The notes beneath the pieces are model-generated. The model was not told the DNA's origin, ran no database searches, and was given only the letters and a program-made list of their open reading frames with translations. A program made the translations under genes and the position numbers. From CAYUVH01 sp964448135 (GTDB lineage Bacteria > Verrucomicrobiota > Verrucomicrobiia > Limisphaerales > UBA8199), in assembly GCA_964448135.1 (NCBI GenBank), contig CAYUVH010000054.1, positions 93,120-157,119 on the forward strand: a stretch of DNA of 64,000 bases, read 5' to 3'. Of the stretch, positions 9,279 through 17,932 are shown piece after piece; position 1 is the first letter of the stretch; each line of letters starts with the position of its first letter.

Positions 9279-9650
9279 ATGCTTAAGGTCATCGAACTCG
9301 CATTTTGTTGTTACGCGGTGACGGACATGGCGCGGGCGCGCGGATTTTACGAAGGCGTGCTGGGATTGAAGCCGACGAGCGTCGTGGACACGGATCACGC
9401 GAAGTGGACGGAGTATGAATTTGGGCCCTATGCGCTGGCTTTGGGGAGCGCCGAGGGTTTCAAGCCGAGCCCGGATGGTTGCATGGCCGGGTTGGAGGTG
9501 GAGGATTTCGACCAGGCGGTCGCGCATCTGAACGCGAAGCAGGTGAAATTTCGTCGGGAGCCGTTTGATACGCCGGTTTGCCGGATGGCGCTGGTTTTTG
9601 ACCCGGATGGGAATAGCGTTTGCATCCACAAGCGCAAGGCGGGGCATTAA
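9279..9650 (+). CDS. VOC (glyoxalase/bleomycin-resistance fold) family protein
   Basis: 123 residues, a single VOC unit of two beta-alpha-beta-beta-beta repeats. It opens FCCYAVTDMARARGFYEGVLGL and closes with the usual FDPDGNSVCIHK. The gene begins 6 nt after the methyltransferase stop, so an operon is likely. The substrate is not evident. Metal ligand positions are not canonical for glyoxalase I, since the first strand carries no His. Confidence 0.8.
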   Translation: MLKVIELAFCCYAVTDMARARGFYEGVLGLKPTSVVDTDHAKWTEYEFGPYALALGSAEGFKPSPDGCMAGLEVEDFDQAVAHLNAKQVKFRREPFDTPVCRMALVFDPDGNSVCIHKRKAGH

Positions 9651-9659
9651 GCAGCAAGT

Positions 9660-9821
9660 TGGTGCCGCCCGCGGAACGGAGCGTGGCCGTCCTCGGCCAC
9701 AGCAATGCCCAAACGTGTCCTTGGTATTCAAAAATCCAACTGCGTCGCATATCGCTGCTGGTGCTCTCCGTTTGCTCCACCGCAATCGAACGTTGCTGCG
9801 CCCGAGACGGGCGCGCTCCGC
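9660..9821. repeat. Composite hairpin-rich intergenic repeat between convergent genes
   Basis: The stretch between the VOC and fdhD stops holds short perfect hairpins (GTGGCCGTCCTCGGCCAC at 9683-9700; GCGCCCGAGACGGGCGC around 9797-9813). They are separated by sequence that reads like a dispersed intergenic repeat. It could also serve as a bidirectional terminator, although no U-tract follows either stem. Confidence 0.5.
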
Positions 9822-10673
9822 TCAATCCCGGATGCGTTCAGGACGGGTGTAAATATTCATCGCGCTGCCCCGCAAAAAGCCCACCAGCGTCTGCCGGCTG
9901 GCCTTCGCAAAATCAACCGCCAGACTGGAAGGCGCGGACACCGCGCAAATAATGGGAACGCGCCCGGCCAGCGCTTTTTGCAAAATCTCAAACGACGCCC
10001 GCCCACTCACCAGCAGAATGTGGTCATCGAACGGCAGCAGATTTTCCAGGAAGCCGTAACCGAGGACTTTGTCTACGGCGTTATGCCGGCCGACATCTTC
10101 GCGCAACACAACCAGTTTCCCGGACGAATCAAAAATCGCCGCGGCGTGGAGGCCGCCGGTTTGCGTGAAGGTCTCCTGCGCGGCGCGCATGCGGTCGGGG
10201 AGGCTCGCGATGGTTTTCGCGGACACCGTCATCCGGCTTTTCACCGGCGGAAAATGCTGGTGGACGGATTCGATGGAGGCTTTGCCACACAGGCCGCAAC
10301 TTGAAGAGGCGAAGACGTGGCGGGTGAGGCGGGCGAGGTTCACGGGGACGGATTCGGGCAGGAAAACGTTCAGGGTATTTTCCGGCGCGGCGGCGACTTT
10401 GCAATGGACGATGGCGGCCACGTCGCTGCGTTTGTGGATCAAACCCTCGGTCAGGAGAAAACCCGCCGCCAGTTCCGCGTCGTGACCCGGCGTGCGCATC
10501 GTGACGGCCACACTGGCGCCGCGCACGCGGATTTCCAGGGGCTCCTCGCAGGCGAGAAAATCCTTTTCGCGTTTGGGTTTGGACTGATCGCGGCGGCGAA
10601 GGATTTGGACGGTGGCGATCGCGGGCTGCGAAATGGAGCGGACCACCGGACGACGAGCCTTGGTCGCGTTCAT
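9822..10673 (-). CDS. fdhD: Formate dehydrogenase accessory sulfurtransferase FdhD
   Basis: 283 residues. FdhD moves sulfur from IscS to the molybdenum cofactor of formate dehydrogenases. The active-site loop is present as SSSCGLCGKASIE with Cys126 and Cys129. Other hallmarks include EEPLEIRV (about 43-50), TPGHDAELAAGFLLTEGLI (61-79) and GRHNAVDKVLG. The start overlaps the stop of the molybdoenzyme gene by 4 nt (ATGA), so the two are translationally coupled. This strongly suggests FdhD sulfurates that enzyme. Confidence 0.95.
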   Translation of the reverse strand: MNATKARRPVVRSISQPAIATVQILRRRDQSKPKREKDFLACEEPLEIRVRGASVAVTMRTPGHDAELAAGFLLTEGLIHKRSDVAAIVHCKVAAAPENTLNVFLPESVPVNLARLTRHVFASSSCGLCGKASIESVHQHFPPVKSRMTVSAKTIASLPDRMRAAQETFTQTGGLHAAAIFDSSGKLVVLREDVGRHNAVDKVLGYGFLENLLPFDDHILLVSGRASFEILQKALAGRVPIICAVSAPSSLAVDFAKASRQTLVGFLRGSAMNIYTRPERIRD

Positions 10674-12916
10674 ACCACGCGTTCAACGGTCGCGCCGGCG
10701 TTGTAGTCGGGCACGCCGCCCCGGGGATCAATCACGCCGCGACGGATGATGACGTTGCCTTCGGGCCAGTGGATCTGGAGATTGCCGCGCGCGAGCGGGG
10801 CGAGGAAAACGCGGCCTTCGTAACGGCCCATTTCATTCACCAGCGCAATGCGGTCGCCCTGGATCAGATGCAGCGTCGCGGCATCATCCGGGCTCATCAG
10901 GATGGCGTCGCGCTGGGCGCCATTCAGCGGATCCACCTCGGCATAAACGAGCGAGTTGAATTGCTTGCCGCGCCGCGTGGTAACGTAGAAGCGGGACGAA
11001 GCGGGTTTGCCGTTGCCGTTGCGGCGGGGTTCGCGCTCCGGCGGCAGCTGCACGGCTTTGAAATGGGCTTTGCCATCGGGCGTGAGGAACTTGCTGTCCG
11101 CACAAAGATGGCGGCCGCCGTATTGGATGGCGTCACCGGTCTTGCGCAGATTCTGGAAGCCGTCGTAGAAGGGCACGATGCGGGCGATTTCCTCGCGCAT
11201 TTTCCAGCCGGTCTCGCAGCCGAGTTGGCCGGCGCGCTCGGGGTAAACGGCGACGGCGAGCTCGCGTAGGATTTTCCACTCTGACTTCGCTTCGGCGACC
11301 TGGCGCGGAATTTCAGGCGAGAACGCGATGCGGCGCTCGGTGGTGGTTTCGGTGCCCCCATCGTCCTGCTCGTAGCGCGTGCGCGCGGGAAGGAGAATGA
11401 CTGCCTCGCCGGGAATGAGCATCTGGTCGGTGAGAATGACATCCTGGTGGACGCGAAGCGGAACATTTCCAAGCGCGCGGCGGACGTAGTCAGGTTCCGG
11501 CAGCGTGCGGAGAAAATTGCCGCCGAGGCTGTAAAGCAGGTCAAGCTGGCCGCGCGCACAGGCTTCGACCATTTCGGTCGCGCTCAGTCCGAGTTCGCTC
11601 GAGATCGGAAAACCGTATTGCTCGGAAAGCGCGGCGGCGTTTTCGGCGTTAATTGGTTTGCCCCCGGGGAGCGCGGTGGCGTACGCGCCCATCTCGGCGC
11701 CGCCTTGCACGGAGGAATGCCCACGAATCGGCATCAAGCCGCATTGATCGCGGCCGACGAAACCCTTCGCGAGGCCGAGGTTCAAAATCATCTGCACGGC
11801 GTCGCCGCCGAAACGGTGTTGCGTGATGCCCATGCTCCAGACGAGCACGCCGGTGCGGGCGTCGCGGATCAACTCGGCGAATTCGCGCATGGCGGCGAGG
11901 TCGAGGCCGGCCTGGGCTTCCAGCTTTGCAAAATCAAGCGTGGCGAGGTGGGCTTTGAGTTCTTCGAATCCGACGGTCTGCTGGGCGATAAACTTCTCGT
12001 CCACCCAGCCGTTCTCCATCATCAGCTTCAGCACGCCGCTGAGGAAGGCGATGTCGCCGCCGATGGCGACGGGGAACCAGTAATCCGCCACGTCCGTGCC
12101 GAAGAGCGCGCTGCTCAGCGTGGAGGGCACCCAGTAACGTTCCATGCCCGGCTCGCGGTAGGGGTTGACCATGATGATCTTCGTGCCGAGCAACTTCGCT
12201 TCGTGAAGATATTTCATCGCCACGGGCTGGTCGTTCGCGGGATTGGAGCCGAAGAAAATAATGACGTCGGTGCCGTACCAGTCCTGATAGCTGCAAGTCG
12301 TGGCGGCGACGCCGAGCGCCTCCTTCATGGCGGCGGTGCTGGGCGCGTGACAGAGGCGGGCGGCGTTGTCCACGTTGTTCGTGCCAAGGAAGCGCGCGAC
12401 CTTCTGCGCCATGTAATAAATTTCGTTCGTCACGCCGCGTGCGGTCACGAAGAAGGCCAGCCGTTTCGGCGTGGACGTCCGGATGCGCTGCGCGATGCGC
12501 GTGTAGGCTTCGTCCCACGAAATGCGTTTGAATCCGCGCGCGTCTTTTTCGCGCACGAACGGATACGGCAAGCGGCCTAGCTCGCGGAGTTGGGCGTTGT
12601 CGAGGGATTCCAGTTTGGAAACATCTTCGAGCAGGCGCTCGTCGAAAGCCGGCATCGTGTTCAGGCGCAGCAAATTCAACCGCGTCATGCACAGGTGAAC
12701 GCCTTTGATCGTCCAATCGTGAAACCCGGCCACGCCGAGCGCGCAACCGTCGCACACGCCGCGACTCAGGACCTTGTAGGCGTAGGGGAGATTATCGCGA
12801 TTCCGCCAGACGATGCCCGCCATGTCGCGAAAATGCTTCGGCTTCACCTGACCGAGACCGAAAGGGATGGCGGACCTCAGCTTCGCCTTCCAGTCCTTGG
12901 TGATCCGATGGGACAT
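10670..12916 (-). CDS. FdhF/YdeP-family molybdopterin oxidoreductase
   Basis: 748 residues, the full length of the YdeP/FdhF-like alpha-subunit family. The N-terminal Cys55, Cys58 and Cys76 (VCDGCALG, HLCMT) may bind a reduced iron-sulfur site. The likely molybdenum ligand is Cys189 in DNAARLCHAPST; it is a normal TGC codon, not selenocysteine. Downstream are the bis-MGD binding stretches (DVIIFFGSNPANDQP, HSSVQGGAEMGAY) and a C-terminal dinucleotide-binding domain (YVTTRRGKQFNSLVY). There is no recognisable Tat signal, so it is probably cytoplasmic. fdhD follows. Formate oxidation would supply low-potential electrons; this is inferred, and some YdeP-type proteins have no known substrate. Confidence 0.88.
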   Translation of the reverse strand: MSHRITKDWKAKLRSAIPFGLGQVKPKHFRDMAGIVWRNRDNLPYAYKVLSRGVCDGCALGVAGFHDWTIKGVHLCMTRLNLLRLNTMPAFDERLLEDVSKLESLDNAQLRELGRLPYPFVREKDARGFKRISWDEAYTRIAQRIRTSTPKRLAFFVTARGVTNEIYYMAQKVARFLGTNNVDNAARLCHAPSTAAMKEALGVAATTCSYQDWYGTDVIIFFGSNPANDQPVAMKYLHEAKLLGTKIIMVNPYREPGMERYWVPSTLSSALFGTDVADYWFPVAIGGDIAFLSGVLKLMMENGWVDEKFIAQQTVGFEELKAHLATLDFAKLEAQAGLDLAAMREFAELIRDARTGVLVWSMGITQHRFGGDAVQMILNLGLAKGFVGRDQCGLMPIRGHSSVQGGAEMGAYATALPGGKPINAENAAALSEQYGFPISSELGLSATEMVEACARGQLDLLYSLGGNFLRTLPEPDYVRRALGNVPLRVHQDVILTDQMLIPGEAVILLPARTRYEQDDGGTETTTERRIAFSPEIPRQVAEAKSEWKILRELAVAVYPERAGQLGCETGWKMREEIARIVPFYDGFQNLRKTGDAIQYGGRHLCADSKFLTPDGKAHFKAVQLPPEREPRRNGNGKPASSRFYVTTRRGKQFNSLVYAEVDPLNGAQRDAILMSPDDAATLHLIQGDRIALVNEMGRYEGRVFLAPLARGNLQIHWPEGNVIIRRGVIDPRGGVPDYNAGATVERVV

Positions 12917-12931
12917 GGGGGGTTAATGACA

Positions 12932-13042
12932 AAGCACGAATGTCGAATGACGAAGGAATTCCGAATCACCGAATGTCGAAATCGGCCCGGACGCTTCAGT
13001 ATTCGGGCTTCGGGCTTCTTTCGTCATTCGACATTCGTGCTT
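12932..13042. repeat. Inverted repeat with perfect 23-bp arms
   Basis: Arms 12932-12954 and 13020-13042 are exact reverse complements (core ACGAATGTCGAATGACGA) around a 65-nt centre carrying further ATTCGG/CGAAT permutations. The same vocabulary occurs at 28361-28515 and 35652-35682. It lies between the 117-residue protein gene and the molybdoenzyme gene, so it may form a hairpin in their shared transcript. Confidence 0.85.
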
Positions 13043-13056
13043 CGGATTTCTCCGCC

Positions 13057-13410
13057 TCACGCCGGCGTTGCTGGCGCGGGTGGCGGTACCGCAATCAATA
13101 TCTCCGTGTCGGTAATCTTAAGCTCGATGCCTGCTTGCTTCGCTGCTTCCTGCAACGCAGCCGGGAGCATCACGAGAGGGTCTTTGCCGGCAGCGAGTCG
13201 GCGGAGGAGGCCTTCGCCTTTGCGGTCGCCGGCGCGGAGCATGAGTTTCAGGCCCTTGCGTTTGCAGGCGACGCGGGTGCCGTCGGGCAGCGTCGTGTTC
13301 ATCGGCTTGATGAAGGCGTCGGTGTAGTGCACGCCCACGCCGGATTTATCGGCGAAATTGGGCGGCAGTTTCTCTTTGGCCGCCAGATTGATGTCGCAAA
13401 GTTTAGTCAT
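13057..13410 (-). CDS. Small protein of unknown function in the corrinoid cluster
   Basis: 117 residues from ATG 13410 (MTKLCDINLAAKEKLPPNF). It has no signal peptide or membrane segment. It is basic in the middle (ACKRKGLKLMLRAGDRKGEGLLRRL) and ends in a Pro/Ala tail (AVPPPAPATPA). I do not recognise the family. It sits 1 nt after the stop of the MetH-activation-like gene and upstream of the molybdoenzyme gene, so it is very likely in the same transcript. This position suggests a partner of either enzyme. Confidence 0.6.
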   Translation of the reverse strand: MTKLCDINLAAKEKLPPNFADKSGVGVHYTDAFIKPMNTTLPDGTRVACKRKGLKLMLRAGDRKGEGLLRRLAAGKDPLVMLPAALQEAAKQAGIELKITDTEILIAVPPPAPATPA

Positions 13411-13411
13411 G

Positions 13412-14677
13412 TCAGGTGGGGGAAAGCTTAAGGGATTTCTCGTGCTCGACTAGCGCGAAGTGCATCACTTCCAGGGCCAGGCCCCATTTGTGGGTCCGGC
13501 CGTCGGCGTCGCAATAGCAGCCCGAGGGGCTGAAGCGGCGCTCCCAGGCGAGCAAATCATTCAGCGGCCGGCCAAGCAGCGGTTGCTCGGCGGCGATGCG
13601 CGCAGCCAGGCCCGCGGGATTGTTGATCCACGCGCACATTTTGGTATGGCCCTCATCACCCCGCGCGGGTGCGCACCGGGCTTGCTCGACGCGGTAATTC
13701 TGCGACGCCGACGCGAGCTTCACGAAATAATCAAAGACCAGCGGATGGCCGAGATTCGTGCAGGTCGTGCCTTCGTAACGAAAGCGCGCCTCGATCGAGC
13801 TGTCCGGCAGGAATTCCAGTTGCAGCCGCTCCTTCGACCACTTGCGCAATGCGCGGGTGTTGACGGAATACTTTGCGTTGTAATCGAGCGCCGGGCGTGA
13901 AGCCTCGGGCCGCACGACTGGTTGCAACCGGCGCACGTCTTCGAGGGAAGGCAGCGCCGCGGTGAAAGGCGCGCGCCGATACTGGCAGGGATTGAAAGCG
14001 CAATTGTTGCACGGCACGAGGTCGCGCACACTTTGCAAACGGCCCGGTTGCGCGGTAACGCCGAAGAATGCCAGCAGCGACTTTTTGGGCCGCAACATAC
14101 CGGTGTCATGCGCTTCGATGTCGCCGGGTAGCGCCTTGCTCATGCCTTCGCGCAACAGCGCGAAGAGTCGCGTTTGGTCGCTCACGTCCCAGCCGGTGTA
14201 ACCCGGGCTGTAATGCGGCAGCACGGCCATTCCCAGCGGTTCAGCCCAGCCACAAAGCCTCGCGCCCGCCACCGTGACGAGATGTTCCACGACAGCCGAA
14301 CCGAAAATCTCCATGAAGAAATATTCGTCCGGCTTGCCTTCCTGCCAGAGACGGCGCGCTTCGGCCTCGCATTCCGGCCCGGCGCTGACCGCCACCAGCA
14401 CGCCCTGGTGCGCGCCCGCTTCCGCGAGTTGCTGGCGCAGACGCTGGGAAGAAAACTCCGCGCCGTTGATGCGGAGCGTGGGGCCGGAGAGATTCAACTC
14501 GCCGGTCTGGCGCGCGTAAATCCACGGGCGACCATGTTGGGCGTACCATTGCCGGGCCTGTTCCGCCAGTTCGCGCGGGCGTCCGTCCATCTGGTAGTTC
14601 GGCGGAAATCCGAGCAGCCGCTGATACTCCGCTTCAGCCACGGACACTTCCGGCCTGGTTTCGATCAGCTCCATCAT
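13412..14677 (-). CDS. MetH-activation-domain-like protein with C-terminal cysteine motif
   Basis: 421 residues from ATG 14677 (an ATG at 14674 is equally possible). Longer upstream frames overlap the activator gene and look non-coding. Residues about 60-200 resemble the reactivation domain of B12-dependent methionine synthase, with HYSPGYTGWDVSDQ at 155-168 matching the AdoMet-binding PGY loop. A cysteine cluster follows at Cys223, Cys226 and Cys231 (CNNCAFNPC). More cysteines occur further on, including GCYCD near the end, so an iron-sulfur site is plausible. The gene lies just after the ASKHA/ferredoxin activator. Together they could re-reduce and remethylate an oxidised corrinoid protein. 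Confidence 0.72.
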   Translation of the reverse strand: MMELIETRPEVSVAEAEYQRLLGFPPNYQMDGRPRELAEQARQWYAQHGRPWIYARQTGELNLSGPTLRINGAEFSSQRLRQQLAEAGAHQGVLVAVSAGPECEAEARRLWQEGKPDEYFFMEIFGSAVVEHLVTVAGARLCGWAEPLGMAVLPHYSPGYTGWDVSDQTRLFALLREGMSKALPGDIEAHDTGMLRPKKSLLAFFGVTAQPGRLQSVRDLVPCNNCAFNPCQYRRAPFTAALPSLEDVRRLQPVVRPEASRPALDYNAKYSVNTRALRKWSKERLQLEFLPDSSIEARFRYEGTTCTNLGHPLVFDYFVKLASASQNYRVEQARCAPARGDEGHTKMCAWINNPAGLAARIAAEQPLLGRPLNDLLAWERRFSPSGCYCDADGRTHKWGLALEVMHFALVEHEKSLKLSPT

Positions 14678-14690
14678 GCGCGGACAACTT

Positions 14691-16343
14691 TCATGCGGCG
14701 GAGGACGAAACCGTGGAAGCGATGGGCCGGAACTGGCACCCCTCCACAAAACAATCAAAGAACCCCGGGTGGGTTTCCAGCCGGCAATGACCGACGCGGC
14801 GCACGAGGCTTTCGAGTTCCGCGCGCTTGGTCTTCGATAGCAGCGCAATGCACGCCCCCTCCACCGAAGCATTGCCCACCTGCACGATTTTCGACGGCGC
14901 GATGTCCGGAATCAGCCCAATACGCCGCGCGGAATCGGCGTTCAAATGCCGTCCGAAACCGCCCGCGAGATAGAACACGTCCACCGCCTCGAACGGCACG
15001 CCGTAGACATCGAACAAAATTTGGAGTCCGGCGGCATTGGCGCCCTTGGCCTGGGCGAGTTCGTTGATATCCGACTCGGTGAACGAGATGGGTCCCTCTT
15101 CGGTTGTGGTCAGCATTACGCGGTCCTCGCCGTGCTCGAAGCGCCCGAGCGCATTGATGTGGTCCGTGCGCAGGAGTTCGCTCAGTAAATCCACGAGCCC
15201 GGAGCCACAGACACCCTCCGGCACGCCGCCACCAATCACCTCGAAAGACATCCTGCCATCGGTGCCGATGCGCACTTTCTCGATGGCTCCGGGCAGCCCG
15301 GGAAGTCCGCACGAAATCTTTCCGCCTTCGAAGGCCGGCCCGGCGGGACACGACGCCGCCAGAATCTTGCTGCGATTTCCCAGGATCAACTCCGTGTTCG
15401 TGCCGATATCCATGACGCACACGAGGCGGTCTTCGTTCGCGAGGTCCACCGCGAGCAGACACGCCGCCGCGTCCGCGCCCACGTGTCCGCTGATGATCGG
15501 CAAGCCATACACGCGCGCCTTCGGGTTAATCGGCAGCGAGAGCCGCTTCGCGGTCTCGGACAGGCTCGTCGTGGTGCGCTTGCCGGCGGCGAGATCCAGT
15601 TCGGTAATGGATTGGTAAGGACTCTGGCCGATTGGATAAACGTTTAACCTGAAAAAAATGTCGCGCATCGTCGAGTTGCCTGCAACCACCAACTCGTAAA
15701 TCGAAAGCGGATCCACGGGAAACTCTTCGATGGCGTGCGTGAGATAACCCACCAGCGTGCGCTGTAAAAGATGACTGCGATCGTTCGTATCATAGTGAAT
15801 GCGCGACATCACCTCCGACCCGCCGAACCGCTGCGGATTTTCGAACGACGCATCGGCCACCACTTCGCCCGTCTCCAGGTTCAACAACCGCAGCACCACC
15901 GTCGTCGTGCCCAAATCCATCGCGAGTCCGTGAATCGGCCCCGTGCGCCGGTCAATTTCCTCGCCCTCGAGCAGGATGCGTTCGCCGTCGCGCGTCACCG
16001 CGGGCTCGAGCTTCCAGTTCTTTCCACCCGCTGGCAATTCGAACGCATGACGCTCAATCCGCATCTCACCGCGTCGCAATGTATGGCAGCGCAGCACGCC
16101 GTTGGCGGCGACAAGCTTGCACGAACACGAAAGCCGGAAACGATCGCGTAGATGCGCCTCCGCGGGCGAACGTGGGGAGAGGAGCTCCTCACCTTCGAGA
16201 ATTTCGACGAGGCATTCCTTGCACTTTCCCTGCTTGTGGCAGGAAGTGGGCACACGGACTCCCAGCGAGTCGGCATAATCGAACAGCGACCCACCCGGCT
16301 CCACCTGGCGGTGGTGTCGGTTGAAATGTAACTCGACGCTCAT
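14691..16343 (-). CDS. ASKHA-domain reductive activator of corrinoid proteins (RamA/RACE-like, DUF4445)
   Basis: 550 residues. The N-terminal plant-type 2Fe-2S ferredoxin has ligands Cys35, Cys41, Cys44 and one of Cys73/Cys75 (TSCHKQGKCKEC, LSCSC). A linker follows, then an actin-like ATPase domain starting AMDLGTTTVV at 141-150 and continuing through CVMDIGTNTELILGN, CGSGLVDLL and YLAGGFGRHL. Such proteins use ATP to push an electron uphill onto inactive Co(II) corrinoids. The gene is followed 14 nt later by the MetH-activation-like gene. A 14-bp palindrome (16471-16484) lies upstream between it and the divergent lipoprotein gene. Its corrinoid client is not in the window. Confidence 0.88.
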   Translation of the reverse strand: MSVELHFNRHHRQVEPGGSLFDYADSLGVRVPTSCHKQGKCKECLVEILEGEELLSPRSPAEAHLRDRFRLSCSCKLVAANGVLRCHTLRRGEMRIERHAFELPAGGKNWKLEPAVTRDGERILLEGEEIDRRTGPIHGLAMDLGTTTVVLRLLNLETGEVVADASFENPQRFGGSEVMSRIHYDTNDRSHLLQRTLVGYLTHAIEEFPVDPLSIYELVVAGNSTMRDIFFRLNVYPIGQSPYQSITELDLAAGKRTTTSLSETAKRLSLPINPKARVYGLPIISGHVGADAAACLLAVDLANEDRLVCVMDIGTNTELILGNRSKILAASCPAGPAFEGGKISCGLPGLPGAIEKVRIGTDGRMSFEVIGGGVPEGVCGSGLVDLLSELLRTDHINALGRFEHGEDRVMLTTTEEGPISFTESDINELAQAKGANAAGLQILFDVYGVPFEAVDVFYLAGGFGRHLNADSARRIGLIPDIAPSKIVQVGNASVEGACIALLSKTKRAELESLVRRVGHCRLETHPGFFDCFVEGCQFRPIASTVSSSAA

Positions 16344-16470
16344 GGGGCCGTTTCAAGCCGCGCCCAAACATCACGCGCAACCCTGAACGGGCCGGTTAAT
16401 ATCGTTAAAAATGGGCCTAAAATCAACCTGAATTAGCGACTCAAATAACGTTTCGCATCCATTTGACGGC

Positions 16471-16484
16471 CGTTTGGCCAAACG
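16471..16484. promoter_or_regulatory. 14-bp perfect palindrome in a divergent promoter region
   Basis: CGTTTGGCCAAACG is self-complementary. It lies in an AT-richer 176-nt gap between the divergent corrinoid activator (start 16343) and the HEAT lipoprotein (start 16520). Position and symmetry fit an operator for a dimeric regulator; no regulator gene is adjacent. Confidence 0.4.
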
Positions 16485-16519
16485 AGATACTTGATTGGTA
16501 ATCAGAGTGGACTTGTGAG

Positions 16520-17914
16520 GTGAACTCACGAATATACAGTTTCATTGGCACAAAAGCGGTTGTGCTTTTGGTCGCGGGCTGCCACCGCCGCGCCGATCCT
16601 TTTCAGGACGCCCTTCGCAACGCCCGCCCCGAACTCCGCCGAGCGGTGGAGGTGATGAGAACCATGGGTGTGGGCGGGGATAATTACGGCGATGAGCTCC
16701 AAGTAGCCTGGCGTCTCTACGATCTCACCGAAGCCGAGGAAGCAACGCGATTCCGTCCTATTGCCGCGGATAAGCCCCTGTTGCGCATGCTCCTGACCAA
16801 TAATTCCGCAGGCGTTTATGCCCGGATGTGCGCGGCATATTTTCTGGCGGACACCGATGGGGAGGCCCGATCGCTGCTGACAAACTACCTTGCCTCTTCC
16901 AATCTTCGGCATCGTTTCAATGCGGCCCGGACCATCCAATGGTTCGCGAGCCATGCCAAGGGCGAGCCATGCCAGTGGGCTTCGATGCAGTTGGTCCGGA
17001 TGGTGGAGAATAGATCGCTTGAATTGCCCGCTTTCCGCAGTTATCGCCCGTCGCCGGGTGATGATCCCAAGGAGGGGGATTTCTTGGATGATGATACGCC
17101 ACCTATCAATTACGTCGTCGCCACTTTGGGCAGGGTAAAGGAACCACGGGCGATTCCCGGTCTCGAATCTCTGATACAGCGAAATCCAGGGAATTATTAC
17201 GGAGCCGTTGGCGCCCTGGGCGAAATTGGCGATCCTTCTGTTGGCCCCTTTCTCCTCGATGTCTTGAATTGTGGGAACGTGTCCGAAGTTGGCGCGGCGC
17301 TGGGAGCGCTCAAATACCAACCCGCGGCGCATCGACTTGTGTCTTGTCTCTTTTCTTCAGGCGACTCGAGGACCAAGACAGCCATATTGGAAAGCCTGCG
17401 GGAAATAGGAGACCCATCGGTTGTTCCGGAGATCGAAAAATATGTTCATTCTCTTCCTCAAAGCGACGAGTTGCCTCAACGCAAAGCCGGGGAACGGATT
17501 TTGCGCCAACTGCGCGCCCAGGATTCGCTGGCGGTGACCTTAACCATGCTGGAAAACGAAACTGACAGAGATGAAAGAATTCACCTGATCCGGGCGCTGG
17601 GTCGTTACCAAGATGAACGGGCCCGAAGCAAATTGTTCGTCCTTGCTGTCTCGTCGAATGATACTCTGATCAGGGAAAACGCCATCGGCGCACTGGCCGC
17701 AGCGGGAGACAAAAGTTCTCTGATGACGTTGGTTGATTTATTGGAAAGCAACTCGCCCGCACCGACAGAATTCGACAAAATGGCGATTCTTGCAGGCCAT
17801 CCTCGCGATTACACCAGGTGGGAGACGGCGGTCGCCTTGCGCCGGGCAACGCGCGAAGATTTTGGCACAAATGCCGGACAATGGCGTTCCTGGCTTGAGC
17901 GCAATACGCGATGA
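16520..17914 (+). CDS. HEAT-repeat lipoprotein
   Basis: 464 residues from GTG 16520, with GAGG-like sequence just upstream. The signal ends in a lipobox (LLVAGC, Cys21), so the mature protein is lipid-anchored. From about residue 95 on it is made of helical HEAT/PBS-like repeats, with recurring units such as LGRVKEPRAIPGLESLI, LGEIGDPSVGPFLLDVL and LREIGDPSVVPEIEKYV. These form scaffolds for protein binding. There is no catalytic motif. It has no obvious operon partner; the next gene is convergent. Confidence 0.8.
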   Translation: MNSRIYSFIGTKAVVLLVAGCHRRADPFQDALRNARPELRRAVEVMRTMGVGGDNYGDELQVAWRLYDLTEAEEATRFRPIAADKPLLRMLLTNNSAGVYARMCAAYFLADTDGEARSLLTNYLASSNLRHRFNAARTIQWFASHAKGEPCQWASMQLVRMVENRSLELPAFRSYRPSPGDDPKEGDFLDDDTPPINYVVATLGRVKEPRAIPGLESLIQRNPGNYYGAVGALGEIGDPSVGPFLLDVLNCGNVSEVGAALGALKYQPAAHRLVSCLFSSGDSRTKTAILESLREIGDPSVVPEIEKYVHSLPQSDELPQRKAGERILRQLRAQDSLAVTLTMLENETDRDERIHLIRALGRYQDERARSKLFVLAVSSNDTLIRENAIGALAAAGDKSSLMTLVDLLESNSPAPTEFDKMAILAGHPRDYTRWETAVALRRATREDFGTNAGQWRSWLERNTR

Positions 17915-17932
17915 AGGGTTTTGAAGGACCGT

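Noticed and set aside
12348..12352. Selenocysteine in the FdhF/YdeP enzyme
   Set aside because: The ligand position (residue 189) is a normal Cys codon and no in-frame TGA occurs.
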